Shown here piece after piece: positions 41,981 to 49,882 of a stretch of DNA of 64,000 nucleotides. Position numbers and translations under genes: made by a program. The stretch covers positions 4,368,929-4,432,928 of the forward strand of contig CP042469.1 in NCBI GenBank assembly GCA_015243575.1, given 5' to 3'. This stretch comes from Clostridiales bacterium (GTDB lineage: Bacteria; Bacillota; Clostridia; Peptostreptococcales; Anaerovoracaceae). The notes beneath the pieces were generated by a model. It worked only from the letters and a program-made list of their open reading frames with translations, searched no databases and had not been told where the DNA came from. Every line of letters begins with the position of its first letter. Within the stretch, counting starts at the first letter, position 1.

Positions 41981-42553
41981 TCAACGAAGCAATCGAATTA
42001 GCTCGTCGGTATTTCTCACGCCAAGTTTTCTAAAAATATTCGTTTTCTGATTTGCGATGGTTTTTTCTGAGGACGCAATTTTTAATTCCTCACCCAGAAG
42101 GTAGAGAAGAACGCTTTTCTCTGCATTGGAGAGCTCATCGATAATTAGAGCTTTAATAAACTGTTCCTGCGGGGTTGCTCCAGCTGCTGTCTTGCGAATT
42201 GTTTCAGGCAGAAGCTGGCATTGACTCTTAAATACATAGCCGGATGCAAAACTTCGCTTACTTGCTTCGATGGAGATTTTCGGCTGCTCAAAAGATGTGA
42301 GGAGCACAATCTTTGCGCCGCAGACAAGATGAATTTCTTTTGCGGCGTCAATTCCATCAAAATTGTTTGGAGTCAAACTCAGATCCACGAGTGCAATATC
42401 GGGTTGAAGTTCTTTTGCTAGTGCAATTCCTTCTTCCCTTGTCCTTGCATAACCGCAAATCTCAAAATCCGGTTCTTTTTCAAGCATCTTTCCGATGATA
42501 TATATAAAATCCAGGTCATCTTCAACATAAAGAATTTTTATTCTGCTATTCAA
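41981..42553 (-). CDS. LuxR-type response regulator
   Basis: A 190-residue two-domain regulator. The receiver has acidic residues in VEDDLDF, phosphoacceptor D57 in IALVDLSL, and VLLTSF with a later YVFKSQC lysine. The C-terminal part is a short LuxR-type helix-turn-helix: LSNAEKSVLLYLLGEELKIASSEKTIANQKTNIFRKLGVRNTDELIRLLR. The start overlaps the end of the upstream kinase gene by 8 nt on the minus strand, so the pair is one operon and almost surely cognate. Confidence 0.9.
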   Translation of the reverse strand: MNSRIKILYVEDDLDFIYIIGKMLEKEPDFEICGYARTREEGIALAKELQPDIALVDLSLTPNNFDGIDAAKEIHLVCGAKIVLLTSFEQPKISIEASKRSFASGYVFKSQCQLLPETIRKTAAGATPQEQFIKALIIDELSNAEKSVLLYLLGEELKIASSEKTIANQKTNIFRKLGVRNTDELIRLLR

Positions 42554-43985
42554 TGGCAGCCATCTCCTCTCTTGTTGAGAAACTTTCCAAGGAAAATCTT
42601 TCCGAAGGCAAAGCGATGGTCATGATAGAGCCCTTGTTGGGGGTACTCTGCACCTTGATATATCCGCCGTGTTTTTGTATTACATTCCTGCAGTATGCAA
42701 GGCCTAGCCCGAAGTTTTTCTCAGGGTTTTCCGTCGTATAGTATGGATCGAAAATGCGATCCAGATCTTTCTTTTCTATCCCGCTGCCGTTATCGGCTAT
42801 CTGGATAAATCCATATCCTTTTTTCGGTACGAAATCGTATGAAATCCTAATCTCTCCACGAAGTGAGATGGCCTCTGCAGCATTGCGCAGCAGGTTGATT
42901 ATGGTTTCCAGGATATGAGCTTTGTCACAAAGAAGCGATGCATCATCTTTAAAATCCACGCGGATTGTAATTTGAGGGTTAAGATAGGATATACTGCTCA
43001 CAGCTTCCTCGATCAGATTGGTGATAGAGCAGGGTTGTTCCAAAAGAATAATTTCGTCTGAGTGACGTCGTGCCCTTTCTAATATCTCTTGCTGTTTCTC
43101 TATGGAGCGGCGCATGAGAGCAAATTCTGTGGGTGGCACGCTTTCTTGATTTTTCGATAGAAATTCCTGTTCAAGATTATCAATGCAGTACTCCATTTTT
43201 GCTGTTTCATTCTTAAACATATGTATGGTAAATGCGACACTTCTTCGAACACTGGACATATCGGAATTCCAACGGTATTTTTCTCTTCTCAGCTTTAGTC
43301 CCATAATACCGTCACGGAAAGACATTACAAGAAAGAACCCGATTGAAAGGATCACGATTACAATATTTCCCTGCCACAGCTTAAACAACGCATTCAGTTT
43401 CAGGGGATGGATAATAAAAATCGTCACCAGCCAATAAATAACCGGCGGCAGGATAATTGTAGCAACAAGACGTTTCTGTCTTCTAAGATTTGGATTTGGT
43501 TCCTGAAATACTGTGCGCAGGATCAACAGAGAAAAGACGAGACCGCAAAGAAGGTTAAACGTGCCCAGAACGTACCAAAATACAGAGTTTCCCAGCTGAT
43601 AGCTTCGAAAAAGATGAGGCTTATAAAACAGCAGGATGATGAGAGGAATGAAAAATATTCCCCCCCAAATCATCTTGTTACGGGAGCGGGTGCTACTATT
43701 TGGATCATATCCTGCAAAATACATTGCAAAGATGATTGCCGTAGGCATGGCAAAGCAATATAGGAGCGCTGTCATAACAGAATATAGATGGGTGTAAATT
43801 TCAAGAGGTTCACCATTTACCGTTCCGTGGGGAATCAGAGGAACCAAATCAAAGTAAAAGTATTCTTTTATAGCTCCTAGACAAAATAGAAAACCTGAGA
43901 TGCCGCCCCAGCGGTTAGTTGGATTTTTTCGATCAGAGATATAGATCAAGAAAATTAGAAAACAAAGCAGCAACATGTAGATCAT
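42546..43985 (-). CDS. Membrane sensor histidine kinase with 7-helix-type sensor region
   Basis: A 479-residue kinase. Residues 1-225 contain about seven membrane helices (first MIYMLLLCFLIFLIYI; last IVIVILSIGFFLVMSF), resembling 7TM receptor-type sensors. After this, the dimerisation region has FTIHMFKNETAKMEY as the likely phosphoacceptor. The ATPase domain shows LLRNAAEAISL, IADNGSGIEKKDLDRIFDPYYTT and NFGLGLAYCRNVIQKHGG. The sensed signal is unknown. It is co-transcribed with the downstream regulator and diverges from the S-layer protein gene. Confidence 0.9.
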   Translation of the reverse strand: MIYMLLLCFLIFLIYISDRKNPTNRWGGISGFLFCLGAIKEYFYFDLVPLIPHGTVNGEPLEIYTHLYSVMTALLYCFAMPTAIIFAMYFAGYDPNSSTRSRNKMIWGGIFFIPLIILLFYKPHLFRSYQLGNSVFWYVLGTFNLLCGLVFSLLILRTVFQEPNPNLRRQKRLVATIILPPVIYWLVTIFIIHPLKLNALFKLWQGNIVIVILSIGFFLVMSFRDGIMGLKLRREKYRWNSDMSSVRRSVAFTIHMFKNETAKMEYCIDNLEQEFLSKNQESVPPTEFALMRRSIEKQQEILERARRHSDEIILLEQPCSITNLIEEAVSSISYLNPQITIRVDFKDDASLLCDKAHILETIINLLRNAAEAISLRGEIRISYDFVPKKGYGFIQIADNGSGIEKKDLDRIFDPYYTTENPEKNFGLGLAYCRNVIQKHGGYIKVQSTPNKGSIMTIALPSERFSLESFSTREEMAAIE

Positions 43986-44087
43986 TTGGTGAAACCCTTC
44001 CCAGGAGGTTAAGAAGATATGAATGCTGAAAACCGCCTCCTAGCATGAATTATAGCACAAGGAGAGCGAATTAAAAGAGAATGTCGA

Positions 44088-44172
44088 ACGATTCTGAGTA
44101 CAAATTCCTATAATTTTTAGGAACAAAAGGAAGTGGCTATCTAATATAATTAATTTGGACGATTCTGGGTAC
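44088..44172 (+). repeat. 14-bp direct repeat in the TCS/S-layer intergenic region
   Basis: ACGATTCTGAGTAC (44088-44101) and ACGATTCTGGGTAC (44159-44172) have start points 71 nt apart, about seven helical turns. A TATAAT lies between them at 44145-44150, consistent with a regulator binding around the S-layer gene promoter. Confidence 0.7.
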
Positions 44173-44216
44173 TTCATTTGGTGCGCAGTACTAAAAACAT
44201 TAAGGAGGAAAGTAAA

Positions 44217-47102
44217 ATGCGAAAAAGAAAGTTCCTGTCTATCCTGCTAGCCCTGGCGATGATCCTTACTTTTATACCGTCGCCTGTATCAGCGGCGGCC
44301 TACTCTGACCTTGTGGGACATTGGGGCGCCGGGGAGATCTCTAAATGGAGTGACATGGGTATTATTTCAGGAAATAATGGCGTCTTTCGGCCTGACGATC
44401 CAATCACCAGAGGTGAAATGGCAACAATTCTGGATAAAATAATGAAGTACCAGGTCAAAGCAGAAAATAAATTTAGTGACCTGGATCAAAATTGGTATAC
44501 GGATGCTATTCTGCGTGCGAACTCTGCTGGTGTTATGGCAGGCAGCGGTTCAAAGGTGCGGCCTGCTGATTACATAACGAGGCAAGAGGCAGCGGTTATG
44601 CTTTGCAGAGCATTGGGAATCAAAGCTAAAAACGGTAATACAAGTTTTTCTGACGATTCCTATATCGGCAGCTGGGCAAAGGGCTATGTGAATGCACTGG
44701 TTGCAAAAGGCTATCTGGCTGGAGTCGGTGATAACAGTTTTGCGCCTGCTGCGAGTATTACAAGAGCGTCAGTTGTGAAACTGCTTGATAATGCAGTGAA
44801 AGGAATTTTTATTAAATCAGGGGAATATACCGGTGATATAGACGGAACTGTAATCATCAACGCTTCTGACGTAACCCTGGAAAATATGCATATTTCAGGA
44901 AGCCTTATCGTTGCCGAGGGAGTTGGAAATGGTAAGGTCGATCTTAATAATATAAAAGTTGACGGAGATGTTATCGTAAGAGGCGGAGGCGAAAATTCCG
45001 TTTATTTCAATAGCGTAACCGTTGACGGATCTTTGGTTGTAAACAAAGTGGATGGTGCAGTGAGAATTGTTGCTACTGGAAAAACCAGTGTTTCTCTTGT
45101 TACGCTGGAAAGCGGAGCCATCCTTGTGACGAAGGAGCTGGCAGGAGGAGTTATCGAAAAAGTAGAAATTCCGGCTTCTTTGATCAGCGGGCAGAAAATT
45201 GTGCTAGATGGGAATTTTAAAACCGTCGAAAATAATGCAGCGGGGCTGGACTTGTCCGCATCGGGTAAAATAGACAGCCTTGTGCTTAATGCAAAAGCGA
45301 CAGTGTCAGGTGGAGCATCTATTACTGAAATCTCCGTCTCCAAAGGCATGGATTCCGTAGTCAACGGTAAGACCGTAAGCGACAGCACCAGTACAGCACC
45401 CCCCGCCAGCAGCGGTGGTGGCGGAGGAGGCGGGAATAACGGTACGCGTTTCACCGTTACCTTCGACTCCAACGGCGGATCTTTGGTAAAGTCCATCTCT
45501 GGGATTTCAAAGGGAGGCCTCATTCGTCTGCCTGCGAATCCGACGAAGGCAAATGCAACCTTCCTGGGATGGTTCCTGGATGACGGGACCTTTCTGTCTG
45601 AATTCACCGCAGCCACTCCTATCACAGCAAATATCACCGTATATGCCAAATGGAGCGGCTGGCAGGAGCCAATTGAAGTGGATTCCCGCTTTGCTGCAGG
45701 TTATCCTAAAGCCAGTGTGGTGGACAGCGGTAGGATTCAGCTTGAAATAAAACTACTGGGAGCAAGCACCAGCAATCCGATGGAAGTGTTCATGGTGGTT
45801 AACTCCATCAATTCCGGATGCCCTACTGATGCAACCGCTGTGGTGCATGGTCATGCCGGGACTCAGGATGAGGTGGTATACGCGGACGAAACTCCTTATA
45901 TCACTATTGCAGATACAAATTCTCACACCTTGACCACGAATGTAAGTGTTTCAGATAATCGGGGGATTGATATTTTCTTTGTGATCAGGGATCAGTCGTC
46001 CACTTCTCAGAATCCGACGATGCTCACTTTTGATCCGGCAGTATCTGCGGAGCTGGATCGTTTCGAGCCTCGGCTTGAAGCGGCATATATGAATGAAAGC
46101 AAGAATCAGATCTATATCCATTTCGATGAAAGTCTTGATTCCAATTCTGTTCCGGACGAGTCGGCATTTACCTTATCTGAGGGCTCCATAGAAAAGGTTG
46201 AAGTGAACAACCCGGAGAGGAATCAGTTGGGACGTGTAATTCTGAGCATATACGATGTGGCAGCAGACACAGAGGCACTGAGGATAAGCTACAATCCACC
46301 GGAAACGGGAGCCTTGCAGGATGAAGCGACGGTGCCCAACCTGGTTGAAGCGTTTGATGCTACAGCGATGGATGCGAAGCTTGCAGCAAAAGGGAGTTCC
46401 ATATCAAGCACAGGTAAATATATCTCATTGAACATTGAAAACAGTCTGTATTTTTGGGACGACGACGAAGGCAATGGCTTTGATATTACAGTAAAGTACG
46501 GAGATGATGAAGAGTCTGCAGATTTCATTGATCAGGACTTCTTTGATGTCAATTACTCATTCCGAACCGACGGCAGCGATATGATTTACTTCATAGAACT
46601 TCATGACGACAGCATTCCTAGATTGAATGCCGGTGGAAAATTCTTTATCACTCTGGAGCCACAGGCGGATGCGGTTGATTTCGCAGGGAACGCTGTAACA
46701 GAAGTGCTTACGTTTGAGGGAGCTCCCAGGGAGACCGAGGCAGGCGTTGTGCCGACAGCACACTTCGATGCCTCTGAAAAGGTGCTGACACTCTTCTTTG
46801 ATGAAGATCATGGTCTTGCAGATAAATTCTTTGCAGCCTGCCTGTTTCAGATTCAAAGTGAAGGTAAGACCTACATTCTAAGAGCATTTACCTCACTGGA
46901 TGCCGACAGCGGAACCATTGTTTTGTCCGATGCAGAGCACAATCTCCCCTTCGATGCAGAACGCTTTGATTGGGAAGGGGCAACGATCAGCTTTAGCCTT
47001 GATCTCCACCCTGATATTCAGGTATACCAACGCCTGAACTATGATTCGGGTATGCCTTATCAGGGCTTTGACAACTTAGCCATATCAGTGGATGCGCGAT
47101 AA
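44217..47102 (+). CDS. S-layer protein with three SLH domains and InlB-type repeat
   Basis: A 961-residue secreted surface protein. Signal peptide residues 1-30 (MRKRKFLSILLALAMILTF, cleavage near VSAAAYSD). Three SLH domains span about residues 31-200: YSDLVGHWGAGEISKWSDMG, FSDLDQNWYTDAILRANSAG and FSDDSYIGSWAKGYVNALVAKG. A beta-rich region with parallel-repeat character runs to about residue 390, then an ASSGGGGGGG linker. A Listeria/Bacteroides (InlB B-type) repeat follows, FTVTFDSNGGSLVKS ... FLGWFLDDGTFLSEF ... ITVYAKW. The rest (500-961) is an unassigned beta region with SwmB-like 'FTLSEGSIEKVEV' segments. AAGGAGGAA precedes ATG 44217. It is anchored by SLH binding to the wall. Confidence 0.9.
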   Translation: MRKRKFLSILLALAMILTFIPSPVSAAAYSDLVGHWGAGEISKWSDMGIISGNNGVFRPDDPITRGEMATILDKIMKYQVKAENKFSDLDQNWYTDAILRANSAGVMAGSGSKVRPADYITRQEAAVMLCRALGIKAKNGNTSFSDDSYIGSWAKGYVNALVAKGYLAGVGDNSFAPAASITRASVVKLLDNAVKGIFIKSGEYTGDIDGTVIINASDVTLENMHISGSLIVAEGVGNGKVDLNNIKVDGDVIVRGGGENSVYFNSVTVDGSLVVNKVDGAVRIVATGKTSVSLVTLESGAILVTKELAGGVIEKVEIPASLISGQKIVLDGNFKTVENNAAGLDLSASGKIDSLVLNAKATVSGGASITEISVSKGMDSVVNGKTVSDSTSTAPPASSGGGGGGGNNGTRFTVTFDSNGGSLVKSISGISKGGLIRLPANPTKANATFLGWFLDDGTFLSEFTAATPITANITVYAKWSGWQEPIEVDSRFAAGYPKASVVDSGRIQLEIKLLGASTSNPMEVFMVVNSINSGCPTDATAVVHGHAGTQDEVVYADETPYITIADTNSHTLTTNVSVSDNRGIDIFFVIRDQSSTSQNPTMLTFDPAVSAELDRFEPRLEAAYMNESKNQIYIHFDESLDSNSVPDESAFTLSEGSIEKVEVNNPERNQLGRVILSIYDVAADTEALRISYNPPETGALQDEATVPNLVEAFDATAMDAKLAAKGSSISSTGKYISLNIENSLYFWDDDEGNGFDITVKYGDDEESADFIDQDFFDVNYSFRTDGSDMIYFIELHDDSIPRLNAGGKFFITLEPQADAVDFAGNAVTEVLTFEGAPRETEAGVVPTAHFDASEKVLTLFFDEDHGLADKFFAACLFQIQSEGKTYILRAFTSLDADSGTIVLSDAEHNLPFDAERFDWEGATISFSLDLHPDIQVYQRLNYDSGMPYQGFDNLAISVDAR

Positions 47103-47169
47103 GAATCCGATCATCCGTAGATATTTAATACTCACCTGCGACAATCGGAGGAAATATCCTAAATTTAAG

Positions 47170-47205
47170 AAAAGTCGATTGAGAATTTCTCAATCGGCTT
47201 TTCCT
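47170..47205 (+). terminator. Terminator of the S-layer protein gene
   Basis: AAAAGTCGATTGAGAA pairs with TTCTCAATCGGCTTTT (one G-U), followed by a pyrimidine-rich tail. Confidence 0.85.
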
Positions 47206-47382
47206 TTAAAGGTGCAGCTGCGGCACCATGGCTGACCGCAAGCCTGTGCTTCTTCGTTTTTTATTGACAGTTTATAAACCACCTTATATAATTGCCTCGC
47301 AGAAGAATAGCTCCTCTTGAATTATTTTCTGAATCATTTCTATGAGTTATTTTCATCAATCATTTTCATAAATAAATTTTTC

Positions 47383-47414
47383 TTGACTTTCCCCTGCGGT
47401 GGAGCGTTTATACT
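47383..47414 (+). promoter_or_regulatory. MerR-type promoter with 20-nt spacer
   Basis: TTGACT (47383-47388), 20 nt, TATACT (47409-47414), 80 nt before the MerR-family gene. An over-long spacer is the hallmark of promoters activated by MerR-family proteins, which untwist the DNA. This suggests autoregulation. The remaining 388-nt gap holds the upstream terminator and AT-rich sequence. Confidence 0.65.
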
Positions 47415-47493
47415 TTGGTTAGCCTGGTATACGTCCTGCAGTTCCAGAATGGAAGCACGTGAATCTTTGTATACAGAGGCGAAGAGGTGAATG

Positions 47494-48303
47494 ATGTATA
47501 AAATCAGCGAATTTTCAAAAATAACAGGTCTCTCGGTGAAGGCATTGCGGTATTATGACGAGGAAACCATACTGACGCCCGCCTGCAGAGACTCGGAGAC
47601 AGGATATCGTTATTACAGCAAAGAGGATTTTGCCAAAGCGCAGAGGATTCTGCTGCTTCGCAGCCTAGATTTTTCGATTGCTGAAATTCGAGATGTACTT
47701 GAAAACTGCCGGGATGACTCGGACTTGACCTGCTATTTGGAAGAAAAAAGAACCATGATACAAAATCGGATTTTGAAAGAAAAGGAGCTGATCAAGAAAA
47801 TGAACCTCTACATCAAACCAAATGATAGAGAGGAGAAACGTATGAATTATCAAATTGAGGTAAAAGATATTCCTTCGGTCACTGTGGCTGCAATCAGATA
47901 TCGAGGGAAATACGACGACACCGGCAAATATATCGGTAAGCTCTATAAAGCTGTGAAGGATCAGGGGGCGGGAGCACCTATCCAGTGCTATCATGATGCG
48001 GAGTATCGTGAGGAGGATGCGGATTTGGAATTATGCTTGCCAACGAAGAAACTCATTCGTCATCCTGATGTTGAAGGGAAGACGCTGCCTGCAATACGGG
48101 CGATCTGCACAACCCATGTGGGTAGCTACAGTAAGTTGAATATGGCTTACAAAGCAATTTTTGATTATGCAGGTGAGAATGGTCTTGCGTGTTTGACACC
48201 GTCAAGGGAAGTTTATCGGAAAGGACCGGGAATGATCTTCAAAGGGAATGAAGACGGCTATATTACTGATATCATTGTTCCTGTTTCAGGAGGGGTAGCC
48301 TGA
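47494..48303 (+). CDS. MerR-family regulator with GyrI-like effector domain
   Basis: A 269-residue transcription factor of the BmrR type. Residues 1-70 form the MerR winged helix: YKISEFSKITGLSVKALRYYDEETIL, then SETGYRYYSKEDF. A coiled coil (EKRTMIQNRILKEKELIKKMNLYI) links to a C-terminal GyrI-like/effector-binding domain (IEVKDIPSVTVAAIRYRG ... GPGMIFKGNEDGYITDIIVPV). Such proteins bind hydrophobic drugs or cations and activate efflux or detoxification genes. ATG 47494 has better spacing from GAGG than ATG 47491. Its stop codon overlaps the next gene's start. Confidence 0.9.
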   Translation: MYKISEFSKITGLSVKALRYYDEETILTPACRDSETGYRYYSKEDFAKAQRILLLRSLDFSIAEIRDVLENCRDDSDLTCYLEEKRTMIQNRILKEKELIKKMNLYIKPNDREEKRMNYQIEVKDIPSVTVAAIRYRGKYDDTGKYIGKLYKAVKDQGAGAPIQCYHDAEYREEDADLELCLPTKKLIRHPDVEGKTLPAIRAICTTHVGSYSKLNMAYKAIFDYAGENGLACLTPSREVYRKGPGMIFKGNEDGYITDIIVPVSGGVA

Positions 48304-49064
48304 TGGAAAAGCAGATAAAAAACGATGCAAGCTTCGGCAGCACTGAAAAGAAGCTGGACTATAAGAAGGAATACAAGGATTTGTACCAGCCAAAAGCGAA
48401 GCCTTCCTTAATTCGAGTCCCATCTATCACGTTTCTTATGGTGGATGGGAAAGGAAATCCAAATGATCCGGCGGGGGAATATCAGACTGCGGTGGGACTG
48501 TTGTATGCACTGTCCTATGCCATTAAAATGAGTGAAAAAGGCCCTCAACGTCCTTTGGGTTATTTTTCCTATGTGGTTCCTCCGCTGGAGGGACTTTGGT
48601 GGCTGTCAGATAATAAGGAGATCCATTCTGGAGTGCAGGAATCTTATCGCGGGGAACATCAAACCCATACTGAAGAGAAAGTGTCTGGTGAGGATTATTC
48701 TAAAAAAGATCGGTTTTGCTGGACTTCGATGATCCGGCAGCCCGAGTTTATCAATCAGGAGATCCTTGACTGGGCTCGTGAAGAAGTACTTCGCAAGAAA
48801 CCCGAATTTGATCCTTCTACAGCACGGCTGGTTTCTTTTGAAGAGGGCTTATGCATACAAATGATGCACCTTGGACCCTACGATGATGAGCCGAGATCCC
48901 TTGCTGAAATGGAGCAGTTCTTGGAGGAAAATAATCTTTGCAGTGCTGTGGGTCAAGTACTTGGTGACGGTACGGTACGGAGACACCATGAGATCTATCT
49001 GAATGATCCAAGAAAAACTGCGCAAGATAAGCTGAAAACAATCTTGCGTTGTCCGGTCGAATAA
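48303..49064 (+). CDS. GyrI-like small-molecule-binding domain protein
   Basis: A 253-residue cytosolic protein of the GyrI-like superfamily (YjdR/SbmC-related). It has FLMVDGKGNPNDPAGEYQTAVGLLYALSYAIKM, the PLEGLWWLSD segment and VSFEEGLCIQMMHLGPYDDEPRSLAEMEQFLEENNL. Such stand-alone proteins bind, and in some cases hydrolyse, toxic small molecules. Start and stop overlap (TGATG) with the MerR-GyrI gene, so regulator and binding protein are made together and may recognise the same compound. Confidence 0.85.
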   Translation: MEKQIKNDASFGSTEKKLDYKKEYKDLYQPKAKPSLIRVPSITFLMVDGKGNPNDPAGEYQTAVGLLYALSYAIKMSEKGPQRPLGYFSYVVPPLEGLWWLSDNKEIHSGVQESYRGEHQTHTEEKVSGEDYSKKDRFCWTSMIRQPEFINQEILDWAREEVLRKKPEFDPSTARLVSFEEGLCIQMMHLGPYDDEPRSLAEMEQFLEENNLCSAVGQVLGDGTVRRHHEIYLNDPRKTAQDKLKTILRCPVE

Positions 49065-49239
49065 AAGTGCGATCAATACCGCAGGCTTCAATTATCGCCG
49101 GCGGTATTTTTAATTATTGGAATGCATGATATAATTGAAACATACGCAAAATGGATCTATTATGTTGGAAACCATTGGAGTAAGAACTTATGTAACGGAT
49201 TTGCAGAATAGGGAACGGAACAGCGTAACGGAGGCTAGT

Positions 49240-49752
49240 ATGAAAAATATCGTTTTAATCGGAATGCCGGGCTGTGGCAAGAGCACAGTGGGCGTGATCC
49301 TCGCAAAGATTATGGGGTTCCATTTTATCGATGCGGACCTTTTGATCCAGGAGCGGGAAGGAAAGCTCCTCACCGAGATTCTTGAGGATGACGGCCCTGA
49401 AGCATTCAATCAGATAGAAAATGAAGTCAACCTTCAAATCGGCGGCAGCAATACCGTTGTCGCAACCGGAGGCAGCGTCGTATATGGAAAAGAAGCAATG
49501 GAACATTACCGGGAAACCGCCATTGTCGTATATTTGCAGCTGCCCTTTGATGAAATTGAATGTCGCCTTGGGGATATCACAGAACGGGGAATCTCTATGA
49601 AAGAAGGACAAACCCTTCGGACTATTTATGAGGAACGGATTCCGTTATACGAGCAGTATGGGCATCTTAAAATTGACACCCTGGGGCTTGACATCAAGGA
49701 TGCGGCACAGAAGATAAAAGAAACGGTGAAGCTCAGCATGCCGTCTTCCTAA
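49240..49752 (+). CDS. aroK: Shikimate kinase
   Basis: A 170-residue P-loop kinase phosphorylating shikimate in aromatic amino-acid synthesis. Walker A is IGMPGCGKSTVG, the shikimate-binding aspartate is in FIDADLLIQEREG, and VATGGSVVY and the lid-region RLGDITERGI are present. The C-terminal YEERIPLYEQYGHLKIDT is typical. ATG 49240 follows CGGAGG; the longer frame to 49135 runs through unrelated sequence. No other aro gene is in the window. Confidence 0.92.
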   Translation: MKNIVLIGMPGCGKSTVGVILAKIMGFHFIDADLLIQEREGKLLTEILEDDGPEAFNQIENEVNLQIGGSNTVVATGGSVVYGKEAMEHYRETAIVVYLQLPFDEIECRLGDITERGISMKEGQTLRTIYEERIPLYEQYGHLKIDTLGLDIKDAAQKIKETVKLSMPSS

Positions 49753-49756
49753 CGAA

Positions 49757-49795
49757 TTAAGCCAGCATGAAATGCTGGCTTAATTGTCTTTTTGA
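49757..49795 (+). terminator. Terminator after shikimate kinase
   Basis: A perfect 12-bp stem, TTAAGCCAGCAT-GAA-ATGCTGGCTTAA, is followed by TTGTCTTTTT. Confidence 0.85.
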
Positions 49796-49882
49796 TACTG
49801 CTTTGTATTTGTTGTTCGTCTCTTACATATGGTTGAACGAAGGCTTAATCTATTTATAAGATGGGACCTGAAACCGATTCCT

